A DNA stretch of 64,000 bases from Tritrichomonas foetus (lineage: Eukaryota > Parabasalia > Tritrichomonadida > Tritrichomonadidae). Below, piece after piece: positions 1 through 9,901 of the stretch. A program made the position numbers and the translations under genes. Position 1 is the first letter of the stretch. Every line of letters begins with the position of its first letter. Under the pieces are notes generated by a model, which ran no database searches, was not told where the DNA came from, and saw only the letters and a program-made list of their open reading frames with translations. Location: contig MLAK01000057.1 in assembly GCA_001839685.1 (NCBI GenBank), forward strand, positions 7,724-71,723, read 5' to 3'.

Positions 1-120
1 ATCATTCTATTCTTCATTTCATGATTCTTATTTTCATTTCATCATTCTATTCTTCATTTTATGATTCTATTCTTCATTTTATCATTCTATTCTTCATTTC
101 ATGATTCTTATCTTCAGTTT
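1..120. repeat. 20-bp minisatellite, six units
   Basis: Six successive 20-bp units of the form ATSATTCTATTCTTCATTTY fill positions 1-120. ATC and ATG versions alternate, giving a 40-bp higher-order period. The array may continue to the left of the window. It lies directly upstream of the small gene at 189. Confidence 0.9.
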
Positions 121-188
121 TCAACCAAACGTGTCTTTTCACTTCACCAAATGACATAATTCCTTCATATTTCACATCACATTTCATT

Positions 189-488
189 ATGTCAATGACT
201 TCAAACGAGTCTGGGTTTAGTGAAGAAGAAGAGGAACCGCAAAGTACAAAGTTTTTACTCCAACTGCATAACCAATATGATGAAATGCTTAAAGATGGCG
301 AATTGGCCCGCCAGAGATTAAAGCAATTTAAAGAATTAGCGGGCGACATCGAAAGTTGGATCAGCAATCTTCCAACTCGGCCAGATGAAATTCCAAACCC
401 AGAATTCGCATCACAAGATGAAATTAAAATATTACCAATTTCCATTCCCATTCGTCAATACATCAATCAAGAATCAACTCTTATCTAG
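189..488 (+). CDS. small acidic coiled-coil protein, unknown function
   Basis: This 99-aa reading frame is not assigned to a family. The N-terminus is acidic (a Glu run near residue 12). Residues about 20-60 form a helical, probably coiled-coil segment rich in Leu, Glu, Lys and Arg. The C-terminus is Pro/Ile-rich without clear domain features. A second ATG two codons in (195) is an equally plausible start. Base composition inside the frame is richer in G and C than the flanks, which supports a real gene. It is preceded by a minisatellite and followed by about 500 bp of AT-rich DNA. It could be a small subunit of a larger complex, but nothing in the sequence says which. Confidence 0.6.
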   Translation: MSMTSNESGFSEEEEEPQSTKFLLQLHNQYDEMLKDGELARQRLKQFKELAGDIESWISNLPTRPDEIPNPEFASQDEIKILPISIPIRQYINQESTLI

Positions 489-984
489 ATTTTATTGTTT
501 ATTTCCATTTCATATGCGTTTATTTTTGTTTTCACTCCTGGATCGCCAAATATTGTTTATTTTACACTTTTCATCAATAAATTGGTAAAGAATATGTGAA
601 AAACTCACAAAATACCACATATTGTGTATTTTCGCTGATAAAATAGTTTTTGAAGGATAAAAAAATACAAAACAAGAATAGATTCATCAGATAACTATCA
701 GCTGAAATACCAAATTTATTATTTTATTGTTTTGATTTTTATCTTTTGTTAAAGTCCTCAGAATGAACTATTCACAAGTATTCTTAAATATTGGCTGATT
801 TTCATGAATTTGGTTTTTTACTTTGTGAAAAAACTTCAATGATACCAAAAATTCGTTTATACAAATAGCACTTGATCAGAATATCACAATTTACTTACAT
901 AAAGATTTGTATTAAATGCATAAGAAATTAAAATAAGCTAAAACATAATAAATATAATTATCTATATTATTTACTCACATAAAT
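489..984. other. intergenic, AT-rich, nothing recognised
   Basis: AT-rich spacer between the small gene ending at 488 and the 3' end of the minus-strand gene at 985. I see no conserved frame or repeat in it. Confidence 0.5.
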
Positions 985-3879
985 TTATGTTGAATCTACT
1001 TTATTTGATATTGCTTGGATTGCCATTTTTTGTTGATTACATTGAGCTTGAAGTTTACTAATTAAATTTTCATATTCTTTGAATGATTTTTCTCGTTTTG
1101 CTTGAAATTGTGTATTTGGAGTCATGGTTTGGATTATGTCAAAATCTTGCCTTTTCTTAATCAATTCTTGTTTGAGAAACAAATTTTCATTTTGAATATC
1201 ATCAATTTTGACTTTTAAACTGTCAATAATCATTTCTTTCCTTTGCATTTCCGCATTCTTTTTACTCTTCTCAAGTTCAATTGTCGCCATATTGAGCTGA
1301 TCTTTAATAGTTTTGAGAATATTATCCTTTTCTGTTAATTTATTTTGATAAATTTGTGCTTTTGAAGATCTATCAATACAATTACTAATTTCAGTAAGAA
1401 ATTCTGTCTGTAAACTTTCATCCGAGAGTATTTGCTCTAAATGAAATTGCTCATTCTTTAAATATTGGATTATTTGTATAAGAATGTCTTTAGTTCTATC
1501 AAATTGGGTATTTTGCTGATTAAAATAATCAAAAATTTGATGTAAAACATGAATAGAATTATTGAAATCGCTTTGTGATTCAAAATCAATAATTTTTTGA
1601 GTATGTACATCTTTGAGAAATAGTTGTCGTAGTTCATTATTAAAGTGATTTTTTTTATTGGTAAATTCTTTGATTTCTTTGATGTAATTTTCATTTTCTT
1701 TGCGAATCAAATTAATTTCATCTTTTAGATCATCAATTTCTGTGTTCCTATTGAAAATATCAACAATTTCAAATACTTTTCGACAAAAAACATGATTTTC
1801 ATAATAATTTGCTCGGCTACTATTATCAAGATCTTGCTCATGACAAGTAAAACCAGATATTTGAAGTGTTCTTGTCTTTATAACAGGAAAGATGTCAAAG
1901 TATTGTAGATTTTCAATCTGTAATAGTTTATCAATAATATATTTCTTTGATGGGTTATTTATTTTTGAATCCATTATTGGAACGATATTTTGTTCAAAAT
2001 TAGTAAAAATTTCGAAATTTTTACTAATTATATTTTTGTGTTTTTGAGCAATTTCTTTTCGACTTTTAGTATTATCAAGAATTGGAGAAGTATGATCAAA
2101 AATAATAAATGTCGAGAAATTTTTTTTGACAAAATTGCATTCATTACTGATATCAAACTTTAATGGATCTGTTTGAATACCTTTACTGTAAAAAATGCAA
2201 TTACGAACATAAAAACGAAATTCATCATATTTGTCTTTAAAAGGAGGATGCAATTCCTCTGATTCGCTTGAATTATCATATTCTTTCATGATTCTTTGAT
2301 ATTCATCATAATAGTTTTCAATAGTATCTTCTACATTTTTTCTTATTTGCTCAATTCGAGCCTTTATATGATTTTTATTGCCAGTATGTGATTTTAAATC
2401 ACATGAAAGTGAATACAAAGAATCACTGGAAAACTTAAAATTAATTTCTTCGGAACTTTCTGGAATTTCATTTTTCTGGTTTTCTTTTGGATCGACAACA
2501 TAAATTTCTTCCTGTTGTATTGTTTGCTTTATTTTATTTGGAATTATTTCTTTGTTAGTTATTTCGGTTTGTTTTACATTGATACTCTCATGTTTGGTTG
2601 CCTCCATTGGAATTTTTTCGTTCTGAGTTTTTAAGGTGAAATTATTGTTTTCTTTCATTTCATTAAGTTTATTTTCAAAAGGCCCGAGTGTTTCATGAAT
2701 TATCCCACTGAATTGGAGATGATGTTGACTTTCTTTGTCTTTAAACTTTTTGGGTTTGACCGAAAAAACATTCGCATTAAACATCAACTCGAAATGGGTT
2801 TTGACAATATTAGGCGACATATCCATTTTTTGATTTACAAAAAATTGTTGAGTGGGAGGAATGATATTTCTTTTATAGTCTAAATCTGAATCTAGAAGGA
2901 ATTCATCACTAAGGATCGATTCAGAATATGAACTATTGTTATTGACATAAATTTGTGGTGTTTGATGAATCTGAAGCAAATGTGGAATATGAGTCGGAAT
3001 AGAACTTGGATTTGTGTTTAAAACTGTGTTACAGTTATTTGTCGATTTTTTATATTTTTTCTTCTTTGATTCTTTTTTAGCAGGTGATGGCGAGGAAACT
3101 TGAGATTTTTGATCATTATTATTATGGATATTTGCTTCTCTTATAACTATTATGCTTTGAGCATTATTTAGACATAATCTTTCTTGATTTTTCTGTTCTT
3201 TTTTATTTTCTTTATTTTGAAGGATTTTCAATTTTTCAGAATATTTTTCTTTTGCTTGAAACAGGTCATTTTTGTAGCAAGTATTTATATTTGTAGCTTC
3301 CATTTTATTTCCTTTTATTTTCTTTGTAAAGATATTCATTATATCATCAATTGATGAAATTTCTTTTTGAAAATAAATCGAAACACATGAAAAAAGTTGA
3401 CTCAGTCTTTGATCGATGACAAAAAATTTTGTTTCAAATTCTTTTTCCATTTTCGATGAAATTTGATATTTTTGTTTCAGTTCTGTGTTTTTGTTCTTAA
3501 GAACAGTATTTTGATTTTGAATATCTAATAAATGAAGTTCAAAACTCTCTTTTTCATTTTTTATTTGCTGTTTAAATTTCAATTCTTGATCATTCATATT
3601 TTTAATTAAAATTTTTAGTTTGGTTTTTAGTTCCTTGTTTTTTTGTTTATATTTGTGAATATTTTCTGTATCTTTCTCGTTTTTTATGCTTGAATTTATT
3701 GAAAGTTGTTGGTTTGAAGAAGGCACAACAAAATGATGATCATCACGATCGAATTTGGAATTTGCTGATAAATTATCATTTTTGAATTTGCATGATTTTC
3801 CTTTAAATATAGACTTTACAATTTGCCCATTGTTTCTGGAAAATGTGCTGTTGCAGTGGTCAACAGCATCAGAAAACAT
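985..3879 (-). CDS. 964-aa coiled-coil protein, unknown function
   Basis: A long uninterrupted frame encodes an almost wholly hydrophilic protein rich in Lys, Asn, Glu, Gln and Ile. Coiled-coil stretches lie roughly at residues 70-235 and 700-960, with a low-complexity centre containing an Asn/Ser/Lys-rich segment at about 255-335. There is no membrane segment, signal peptide or catalytic motif that I can recognise. The architecture suits a cytoskeletal or flagellar scaffold, but that is inference. The ATG at 3879 lies about 23 nt from a GATCTTTTTCA box (3902-3912), the recurrent promoter-like motif of this window. Head-to-head with ADA2, about 300 bp apart. Confidence 0.8.
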   Translation of the reverse strand: MFSDAVDHCNSTFSRNNGQIVKSIFKGKSCKFKNDNLSANSKFDRDDHHFVVPSSNQQLSINSSIKNEKDTENIHKYKQKNKELKTKLKILIKNMNDQELKFKQQIKNEKESFELHLLDIQNQNTVLKNKNTELKQKYQISSKMEKEFETKFFVIDQRLSQLFSCVSIYFQKEISSIDDIMNIFTKKIKGNKMEATNINTCYKNDLFQAKEKYSEKLKILQNKENKKEQKNQERLCLNNAQSIIVIREANIHNNNDQKSQVSSPSPAKKESKKKKYKKSTNNCNTVLNTNPSSIPTHIPHLLQIHQTPQIYVNNNSSYSESILSDEFLLDSDLDYKRNIIPPTQQFFVNQKMDMSPNIVKTHFELMFNANVFSVKPKKFKDKESQHHLQFSGIIHETLGPFENKLNEMKENNNFTLKTQNEKIPMEATKHESINVKQTEITNKEIIPNKIKQTIQQEEIYVVDPKENQKNEIPESSEEINFKFSSDSLYSLSCDLKSHTGNKNHIKARIEQIRKNVEDTIENYYDEYQRIMKEYDNSSESEELHPPFKDKYDEFRFYVRNCIFYSKGIQTDPLKFDISNECNFVKKNFSTFIIFDHTSPILDNTKSRKEIAQKHKNIISKNFEIFTNFEQNIVPIMDSKINNPSKKYIIDKLLQIENLQYFDIFPVIKTRTLQISGFTCHEQDLDNSSRANYYENHVFCRKVFEIVDIFNRNTEIDDLKDEINLIRKENENYIKEIKEFTNKKNHFNNELRQLFLKDVHTQKIIDFESQSDFNNSIHVLHQIFDYFNQQNTQFDRTKDILIQIIQYLKNEQFHLEQILSDESLQTEFLTEISNCIDRSSKAQIYQNKLTEKDNILKTIKDQLNMATIELEKSKKNAEMQRKEMIIDSLKVKIDDIQNENLFLKQELIKKRQDFDIIQTMTPNTQFQAKREKSFKEYENLISKLQAQCNQQKMAIQAISNKVDST

Positions 3880-4130
3880 ATCAAGGAAATTAATGAATTT
3901 TGATCTTTTTCAATTATTATTTGGTCACTAAATCACCTCATTTACACATGAAAGTTCTATCATTATCTTCTTTCCAACGACTGCATGATAAATGAATTAT
4001 AAAATTATAAGATCCTACTTTGATCTATAATTTTCTTTACATTACCATTCCTCTCTAAGAAACATCTGAGATGGTGTGAAGCATCACCAAAAAGAAAGAA
4101 CTAATTTGAATGTTAATAAATAGATATCAT

Positions 4131-4141
4131 TGAAAAAGTTT
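4131..4141 (+). promoter_or_regulatory. AAAAAGTT-type promoter box before ADA2
   Basis: TGAAAAAGTTT lies about 37 nt upstream of the ADA2 ATG. The same box, in either orientation, recurs before many start codons here. Promoter function is inferred from position and recurrence. Confidence 0.45.
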
Positions 4142-4177
4142 TACATTATTCAATGCCACTTTTTCCGATCTTAGAAG

Positions 4178-5500
4178 ATGTCGAACAAGTCTCGCAGAGA
4201 AAACGCGGGATCAAAATCGAATCCATTCGCCGAATGCTCAACCTGCAAGCACAAATTCAAGAACGAACGTTATATTCGCTGTTTGAAATGCCCCAAATTT
4301 GCACAATGCATTCAATGCCTTTCACTTGGTATTCAGAATGACCTCCATTTTTTCACGCACAATTTCATCGTCGTCGAACCGCCAGCTTCCAGACAGCTCT
4401 ACAGGGAGAACTGGGACCAAGAAGAGGAGATATTATTATTATATGGAATCAAAATGCTTGGTCTTGGAAACTGGGGCGATATCTCAGACTTCATGCAGAG
4501 TAAAACGGCACTTGAATGCGAGACCCATTATATCAATACGTACATCAATTCGACAAACGCGCCATTTCCAATCCGGAAGATACTCCCCGAGGAGCCTCTT
4601 CCTCCGCCGCCTCCTTTCGACACTCGCACGGTTGAATCCGCTCCTTCAGAAGGCCACGCCATGCATCTGAAAGAGAAAGGAAAACGAGAGCCGACAACGC
4701 CAGCCGAATATTCAGATTTTATGCCCTATCGTCATGAATTCGATAAAGATAAGGATTTTGAAAACGATGGTGAAATTCTCGTGGCCGATATTCACTTTAA
4801 CTGCCGAGATGAGCAATCTCAATTTCTCGAAAAAGTTGAGCAGCTTAAAAACTACAATAGGATACTGACTGAAAGGAGGTTCAGAACTGCTGTTATTGAG
4901 GAGTGGGACATTCACCATATTGAAATAACCGGCAAGAATAAAAACAACATGACTGAAGAGGATTTTGATGCGCAGGTGCTGAAAGGAATCACGCGAGAAG
5001 ATAAAGCAGTTGATAAAAAGCTGATCAGTCTAGCACCTTATCTGGGCAAAGAAAAAACAGTAAACTTGGCTGATTTACTTCATAATCGTCAAAAAAAGGT
5101 GTCGCTTATTGAAAACCGCCAAATGTGGCAGGTTCTGGGAGTTAAGTCACTTCATGAGGGTCAACTGTTCAATGCATTGAATGCGAAAATAAAAGATGAT
5201 AAAATTATTCCATCGGAAATCGATGATTGGAATGATAGGATTCACAAATATAATATTAAACATGGAAAAAGTACTTCAACTGAAGATGAAAACCTTCTCG
5301 AAAAAGAAAAAGAATTAATTTCAAAAGAAAATCTATCTTCCCACATTTATCTTGTATATAAAAACCTTTTGATTAGAGAATTTACCATTTGGGGAAAACT
5401 CCCTCGCTCGAAGTTGAGGATGATGCCAAAAGAACATCAAAGGCATCTGGAAGCCGTCTATGATTTGTGTGTTGAACTTGGATGGATTGCTGCTGCCTGA
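4178..5500 (+). CDS. ADA2: transcriptional adaptor ADA2 (ZZ, SANT, SWIRM)
   Basis: The 440-aa protein has the ADA2 order of domains. A ZZ zinc finger (about residues 16-65) shows paired cysteines (CSTC, CLKC, CIQC) and a terminal His pair. A SANT/Myb domain (about 78-125) contains the hallmark GLGNWGDIS and a KT..EC..HY tail. A C-terminal SWIRM-like helical domain spans about 365-440 and ends in LGWI. ADA2 is the adaptor that couples the GCN5 acetyltransferase to SAGA/ADA complexes in the nucleus. Length fits the usual 420-500 aa. The ATG at 4178 keeps the whole ZZ domain; an overlapping ATG at 4153 is in another frame and only opens a 62-aa frame. The gene is convergent with the UBR4-like gene, with a long T-run between them. 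Confidence 0.93.
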   Translation: MSNKSRRENAGSKSNPFAECSTCKHKFKNERYIRCLKCPKFAQCIQCLSLGIQNDLHFFTHNFIVVEPPASRQLYRENWDQEEEILLLYGIKMLGLGNWGDISDFMQSKTALECETHYINTYINSTNAPFPIRKILPEEPLPPPPPFDTRTVESAPSEGHAMHLKEKGKREPTTPAEYSDFMPYRHEFDKDKDFENDGEILVADIHFNCRDEQSQFLEKVEQLKNYNRILTERRFRTAVIEEWDIHHIEITGKNKNNMTEEDFDAQVLKGITREDKAVDKKLISLAPYLGKEKTVNLADLLHNRQKKVSLIENRQMWQVLGVKSLHEGQLFNALNAKIKDDKIIPSEIDDWNDRIHKYNIKHGKSTSTEDENLLEKEKELISKENLSSHIYLVYKNLLIREFTIWGKLPRSKLRMMPKEHQRHLEAVYDLCVELGWIAAA

Positions 5501-5583
5501 AGAAAAAGAAAATATATATATAGTGAGAGAGCAAATTATTTTAATAATGTTCGTGTAAAGTATTTATATAGAGCCAATTCATT

Positions 5584-5651
<68 letters not shown>

Positions 5652-5884
5652 TTGTTGTTGTTGTTGTTGTTGTAGTTGATTTGTTCTTGACATGAATAAA
5701 TTGTATTTTCATCTTTATCTAATCTTCAAAGTGCATAATTTTAAGTATATATGAGCTATTTCAAGAATATATAAATGATTGTAAGTATGGTGAAGTTATT
5801 TTAAAATTCTATTTCAGTAATGACAAAGAAAATCAAACATTCTGGTTATAATGAAAGATAAAACATTTTAATCAAAAGAGTGTA
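5501..5884. repeat. intergenic with 65-nt T-run and GTT repeat
   Basis: Positions 5586-5650 are an uninterrupted T-run of about 65 nt, followed by seven GTT units (5651-5672). It sits between two convergent 3' ends. Length in a run this long is prone to assembly error. Confidence 0.9.
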
Positions 5885-8800
5885 TTAAAGACTTTCTATT
5901 TTCTCTAATTCTTCATTTGGTTCTGCAATGACTACTTCAAGTCGTGTTGCACCTTTGGAAGGCACCCAAAGTCTCAACCACAAATCACCAACCTTAATTT
6001 CAGGTGAAACAATAAATTCACAAATCTCTGCCACTTTGCCTTCAGGAATTTCAATAACCTCCTTCAAAGGAGTGTCATGTGACACTATTTTTGCATTTTC
6101 ACCTTTGGCTGAAATGGAAATTCCTTTTCGTGCTCCAAGGGAATTCCTTAATAGTTCTTCAGTATTATTAAACAAATGATCAGCAAATTCTTTCATGGTT
6201 TTTGCATGTCGATTTTCAACAAAAGTTGAATTCATGAAAAGAAATGGAGACATCGATTTTATTGTTGTCATTTTTAACAATTTTAGTGAATATTTTACAT
6301 CTTCCGTTTGTGCGATGAATGAGGAATTCACGTAATGATAAACATCAATGAATTTTTCAATGCTTTCTTTCTTTCGATGAAGCACAAAAAAGAAGTTTTC
6401 GGGTTTATTTAAAATAAATTCAAGAATTTGAGCGAATTTAAGAAGGGGTGAATTACATTTAATATTTGGAATTGCCAATAACATGGTTGATTTCATTTGT
6501 AAAATTTCATTAATAAATAAGTTGACTAATCGATCAAAGAAATCGCTAAATAAAATATGATGGACTTTATTTGGATTATATTTCAAAAATTCAAACAGAA
6601 CCGAAAGTATTTGGTCATATTTTTCTTCATAGGTTTCAATTTTGGAAATTATTTCAAGAATAAAATTAAAAGCTTTGTTGAATGATTGGGTGCTTAGTTT
6701 GGCAGCCTTTTGGAAAAACTCACAAAAAGTTGAACGAATGGAAAATGAGTTGCATTCAACTAAATAAAAATGATTAACATCATCAGAAATATTGAAATCA
6801 TTTGGATTCACAAATTCCAACTGCCTCCACTTTTTGTCATTTTGATGTGAAGATTGTTGATTTTCCTCTTGATGTGTTGATTCCTGAATCTTTTGATTTT
6901 TGACGGTATAGACGAATGAATTGTATCCTTTATAGAGAAGTAAGCGATTTCCTGATTGAACAATTAAAGGTGAAGTTAATAGTGATAAAATTAGAGGCTT
7001 AGCGAGATTAAATGAATTTTGATTATTGCTTTTCATGAAAGAAATTATTAAACTAAATAATTTCCTTAGTCTTTCATATTTATATTTGTCATCAATTGAT
7101 TGAATTTCAATTAAAAGTCTAATTTGGTTGGCATTGACATTTGGTAACTCTCTATTTATTTTATCAATGAAATATTCAATACTTTCTGGCCTACACTTCG
7201 AATATGATACTAAGCCGGCCACTGCAGCATCAGCAAAAATATCACTATTTAGAAATTCATCAAGAATTTCAGGTATTGGAAGTGAATTATAAATAGAATC
7301 ATATTTGGCAGTCGAAACAACAAAGTTTATACTATTTTTAATGAAAATTTGCCTGCAATTAAAACAGTTTTGGCGACTGTTAAAATTCAAGCTTTTATTT
7401 GATTTCCCTTTAAATGAATTCACAGCGCCACGAATTGCATAAACATGCTGAACATATTCAGAAAGTAATTGAAATTGTGCATGACATTTATCATTATACA
7501 AATTATTTAAAAGTACAGCTTTATCACCAGCATTTAATGGAGATAAAGTATCTTCTATTTGCTTACGAAGCCTATTTAGTGAATCTACACTATTTTGTGC
7601 AGATGCTAAAAGTTCATCACATGCTTTTAACGCTGCTGTACATTCATTGTCATTAGTGATATGTGTATGCGAATAATATGGTTTAGCTAGGATTGCAAAT
7701 TCAAGCTGTGCATAATTCGAATTACCACATTCATTACAAATAAAGCCATCAATGTTTGAATAGTTAATATTCCTACATCGATTACATTTAAACACATTAT
7801 CTCTACATGTGGGACATAGTCCTGCACGTGATTCAGTTATATCTGTTCCACATTGTGGACATACAAGTTTCACATGTTCAGTTTCATAAAAACTCGCAAA
7901 TTTGAATTGAATTGACGTTGCAAAAAGTGGAAGTCTTAAAGTACTTTTGGCGAAACTTGAATCACGAGCGAACCTTAAATCACAAATTTTCCGCCATTCA
8001 ACAGAATTCGAAATTAATTGATTTTGATCAGTAATTTCGGAATCACTGACAAAAACTTGAACAGTTCGAGGAAGTTTTTGTAAAGTAAATCTTTTTTGTG
8101 AATATTTTAATTGAACAGCAGAAATAATCATTGGTGTCTTTAATTTTGAGATTATTCCACTATATTGGAACTTTTGAAATTGTTTAACTAAATCAATATT
8201 ATAATTTTTCTTTGGTTTCTCTTGGAAATTACACATACAGACAGAGGTTTCTAAATAATGTGCATTCACCGTAATATACTTAGAAATTAAAGAATAAATT
8301 TGCGGAATATGTTCACAATCATAATGACACTTTTTCATAATTGTTAATAAATTTGATACCAAAATCTTTGCAACATTTTCATTAGGATAATCATCATTTT
8401 CACCATTAATTTCATTTGAGTTTTGGTAATTTTCATTCATTTTTTCATGTTTTTCAATCAACTTCTCAAGTAATTCAAAAAATGGCTGGGATTTAAAACC
8501 AAAATTAATAGCATGATGAAGGGATTTTAAGATAGTTTGAATAAATAATTTGGTATCTTGAATTAATAACAATTTTTCTAACTCATTTCTCAAATTTTTA
8601 TTTTCAGTTTGAATGAATAAATCAAGCGGAATTGAAAGATCATCCAATTGAATTTCACCTATTTTTAGCAGTAAAGGTGCAACACTAATAAATTCAGAAT
8701 CATAATCAGATGCTAAAATTGCAACCAATGCTGCAACAGTTGATTTTGTTTTATTCAGAAAGTTTTTGAAGTAAATTGGATGATTGGAAGCAATTTTTGA

Positions 8801-9775
8801 CATTTTCTTTAATTCTCGAACACATAAAACTGTATCATTATAACTTAACGGCTTTGTGAATTTATCTGTGTTAAAATGAAAAGCATGAAGTAAATTGGCA
8901 GCTTTTGTATACTGTATTGTGTCAGAAAATTCGATTGCTTTTTCTTCATTATTATTAAAAAGCTGGATTAAAACTTTTTTTGCATATTCTGCTGTTTCTA
9001 CCCTAACATAAAGTTTTTGGATTTCATGACAATATTCCTTAACCTTCTCTGGTAACTTTATTTTCATAAGATGGTTTAAAAGTCTTAATACTGAAATATA
9101 TAGTATTTTCAATTGTTCGCCAAAAACATTATTTTGTGAAATATTTGCAGAAGCAACTGGAAAACTGTATAATAAAATATCTCGTTCAGAAAAATCAGTC
9201 AATAAAATATTACTTGGTGGATTTTTTGGCAGAATTTTCACAGGGGTTTTGGAATTTGAATTTTTTTGCGTTTCTGAAGGAAGAAAAGTCTTCAAAACAT
9301 CATAGGAAAAGTATTCAAAGATATCATCAGGTATTATTCCAGTTTCATCAATCATTCTAACCGTTGCGCAAATCACACCACTGATTAATGAAATTGCCCA
9401 ATTTTTAGTAGGATCGGCTCGTGAAATGAAATTACCAAATGTCTTATAAATGAATTTGATTTTGCCACCTTCTAGTTCGCTATCGTTTGAAATCTGGCGA
9501 GATGCGATTGACACAATGAGAAAGAGCCATTTGTATGAATTCGTCGGAATCCACTCAGACTCTTTATATGGAATTGTCGGAGATAACGGTGAAAGGTTAA
9601 CGATATCTCTCAAGGAAACAAGAGTATAAAGTGGATTTAGTGATTGCGCAAAATGAAGTGAAGTTCCAAGTCGATAGAATGAAGAATTAGCGTCCTCTTG
9701 TATTGATTGTAAAAGTTTTTCGATCGGCGGTACATCGCATGAGCTAACAAAACTTAATTTCTCGAATTTTTCCAT
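5885..9775 (-). CDS. compact UBR4-family (calossin/pushover-type) protein
   Basis: A 1296-aa protein, mostly helical. At about residues 635-705 it carries a run of CxxC pairs ending in the pattern INYSNIDGFICNECG....YAQLEF..LAKPY. This matches the zinc-binding block of UBR4 (human CRSINYDEKDPFLCNACG..KYARFDF..YAKP). UBR4 is a giant N-degron E3 ligase of over 5000 aa. Here only the region around this zinc block is present, with helical flanks. I see no UBR box and no clear hemi-RING at the C-terminus, so catalytic activity is doubtful. The first ATG is at 9775; a TTG one codon upstream is ignored. A CAACTTTTTG box at 9831-9840 lies about 55 nt upstream, and the gene is divergent from the coiled-coil gene at 9902. 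Confidence 0.75.
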   Translation of the reverse strand: MEKFEKLSFVSSCDVPPIEKLLQSIQEDANSSFYRLGTSLHFAQSLNPLYTLVSLRDIVNLSPLSPTIPYKESEWIPTNSYKWLFLIVSIASRQISNDSELEGGKIKFIYKTFGNFISRADPTKNWAISLISGVICATVRMIDETGIIPDDIFEYFSYDVLKTFLPSETQKNSNSKTPVKILPKNPPSNILLTDFSERDILLYSFPVASANISQNNVFGEQLKILYISVLRLLNHLMKIKLPEKVKEYCHEIQKLYVRVETAEYAKKVLIQLFNNNEEKAIEFSDTIQYTKAANLLHAFHFNTDKFTKPLSYNDTVLCVRELKKMSKIASNHPIYFKNFLNKTKSTVAALVAILASDYDSEFISVAPLLLKIGEIQLDDLSIPLDLFIQTENKNLRNELEKLLLIQDTKLFIQTILKSLHHAINFGFKSQPFFELLEKLIEKHEKMNENYQNSNEINGENDDYPNENVAKILVSNLLTIMKKCHYDCEHIPQIYSLISKYITVNAHYLETSVCMCNFQEKPKKNYNIDLVKQFQKFQYSGIISKLKTPMIISAVQLKYSQKRFTLQKLPRTVQVFVSDSEITDQNQLISNSVEWRKICDLRFARDSSFAKSTLRLPLFATSIQFKFASFYETEHVKLVCPQCGTDITESRAGLCPTCRDNVFKCNRCRNINYSNIDGFICNECGNSNYAQLEFAILAKPYYSHTHITNDNECTAALKACDELLASAQNSVDSLNRLRKQIEDTLSPLNAGDKAVLLNNLYNDKCHAQFQLLSEYVQHVYAIRGAVNSFKGKSNKSLNFNSRQNCFNCRQIFIKNSINFVVSTAKYDSIYNSLPIPEILDEFLNSDIFADAAVAGLVSYSKCRPESIEYFIDKINRELPNVNANQIRLLIEIQSIDDKYKYERLRKLFSLIISFMKSNNQNSFNLAKPLILSLLTSPLIVQSGNRLLLYKGYNSFVYTVKNQKIQESTHQEENQQSSHQNDKKWRQLEFVNPNDFNISDDVNHFYLVECNSFSIRSTFCEFFQKAAKLSTQSFNKAFNFILEIISKIETYEEKYDQILSVLFEFLKYNPNKVHHILFSDFFDRLVNLFINEILQMKSTMLLAIPNIKCNSPLLKFAQILEFILNKPENFFFVLHRKKESIEKFIDVYHYVNSSFIAQTEDVKYSLKLLKMTTIKSMSPFLFMNSTFVENRHAKTMKEFADHLFNNTEELLRNSLGARKGISISAKGENAKIVSHDTPLKEVIEIPEGKVAEICEFIVSPEIKVGDLWLRLWVPSKGATRLEVVIAEPNEELEKIESL

Positions 9776-9830
9776 CAAAAATTTGTAATGACATTAATTT
9801 TTGATATCACATATCATGTCTTGTAGATAA

Positions 9831-9881
9831 CAACTTTTTGTTTAATTTATATTTCGAATTGAATTCTCTTTAACTTTTTGA
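9831..9881. promoter_or_regulatory. divergent promoter with two CTTTTTG boxes
   Basis: CAACTTTTTG (9831-9840) and AACTTTTTGA (9872-9881) lie in the 126-bp gap between divergent genes starting at 9775 (-) and 9902 (+). The second box is followed by TCA, resembling the trichomonad initiator (TCA+1), 20 nt before the plus-strand ATG. Function is inferred. Confidence 0.5.
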
Positions 9882-9901
9882 GTCACTTAACGTACAGATA
9901 T

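Noticed and set aside
1..120. 20-bp repeats as a CRISPR array
   Set aside because: Units are contiguous without unique spacers, and the genome is eukaryotic.
4153..4341. 62-aa ORF overlapping the start of ADA2
   Set aside because: Out of frame with ADA2, without family features; explained as a shadow of the coding region.
5586..5672. Poly-T plus GTT as a retroposon tail
   Set aside because: No reverse transcriptase, source gene or target-site duplication around it.
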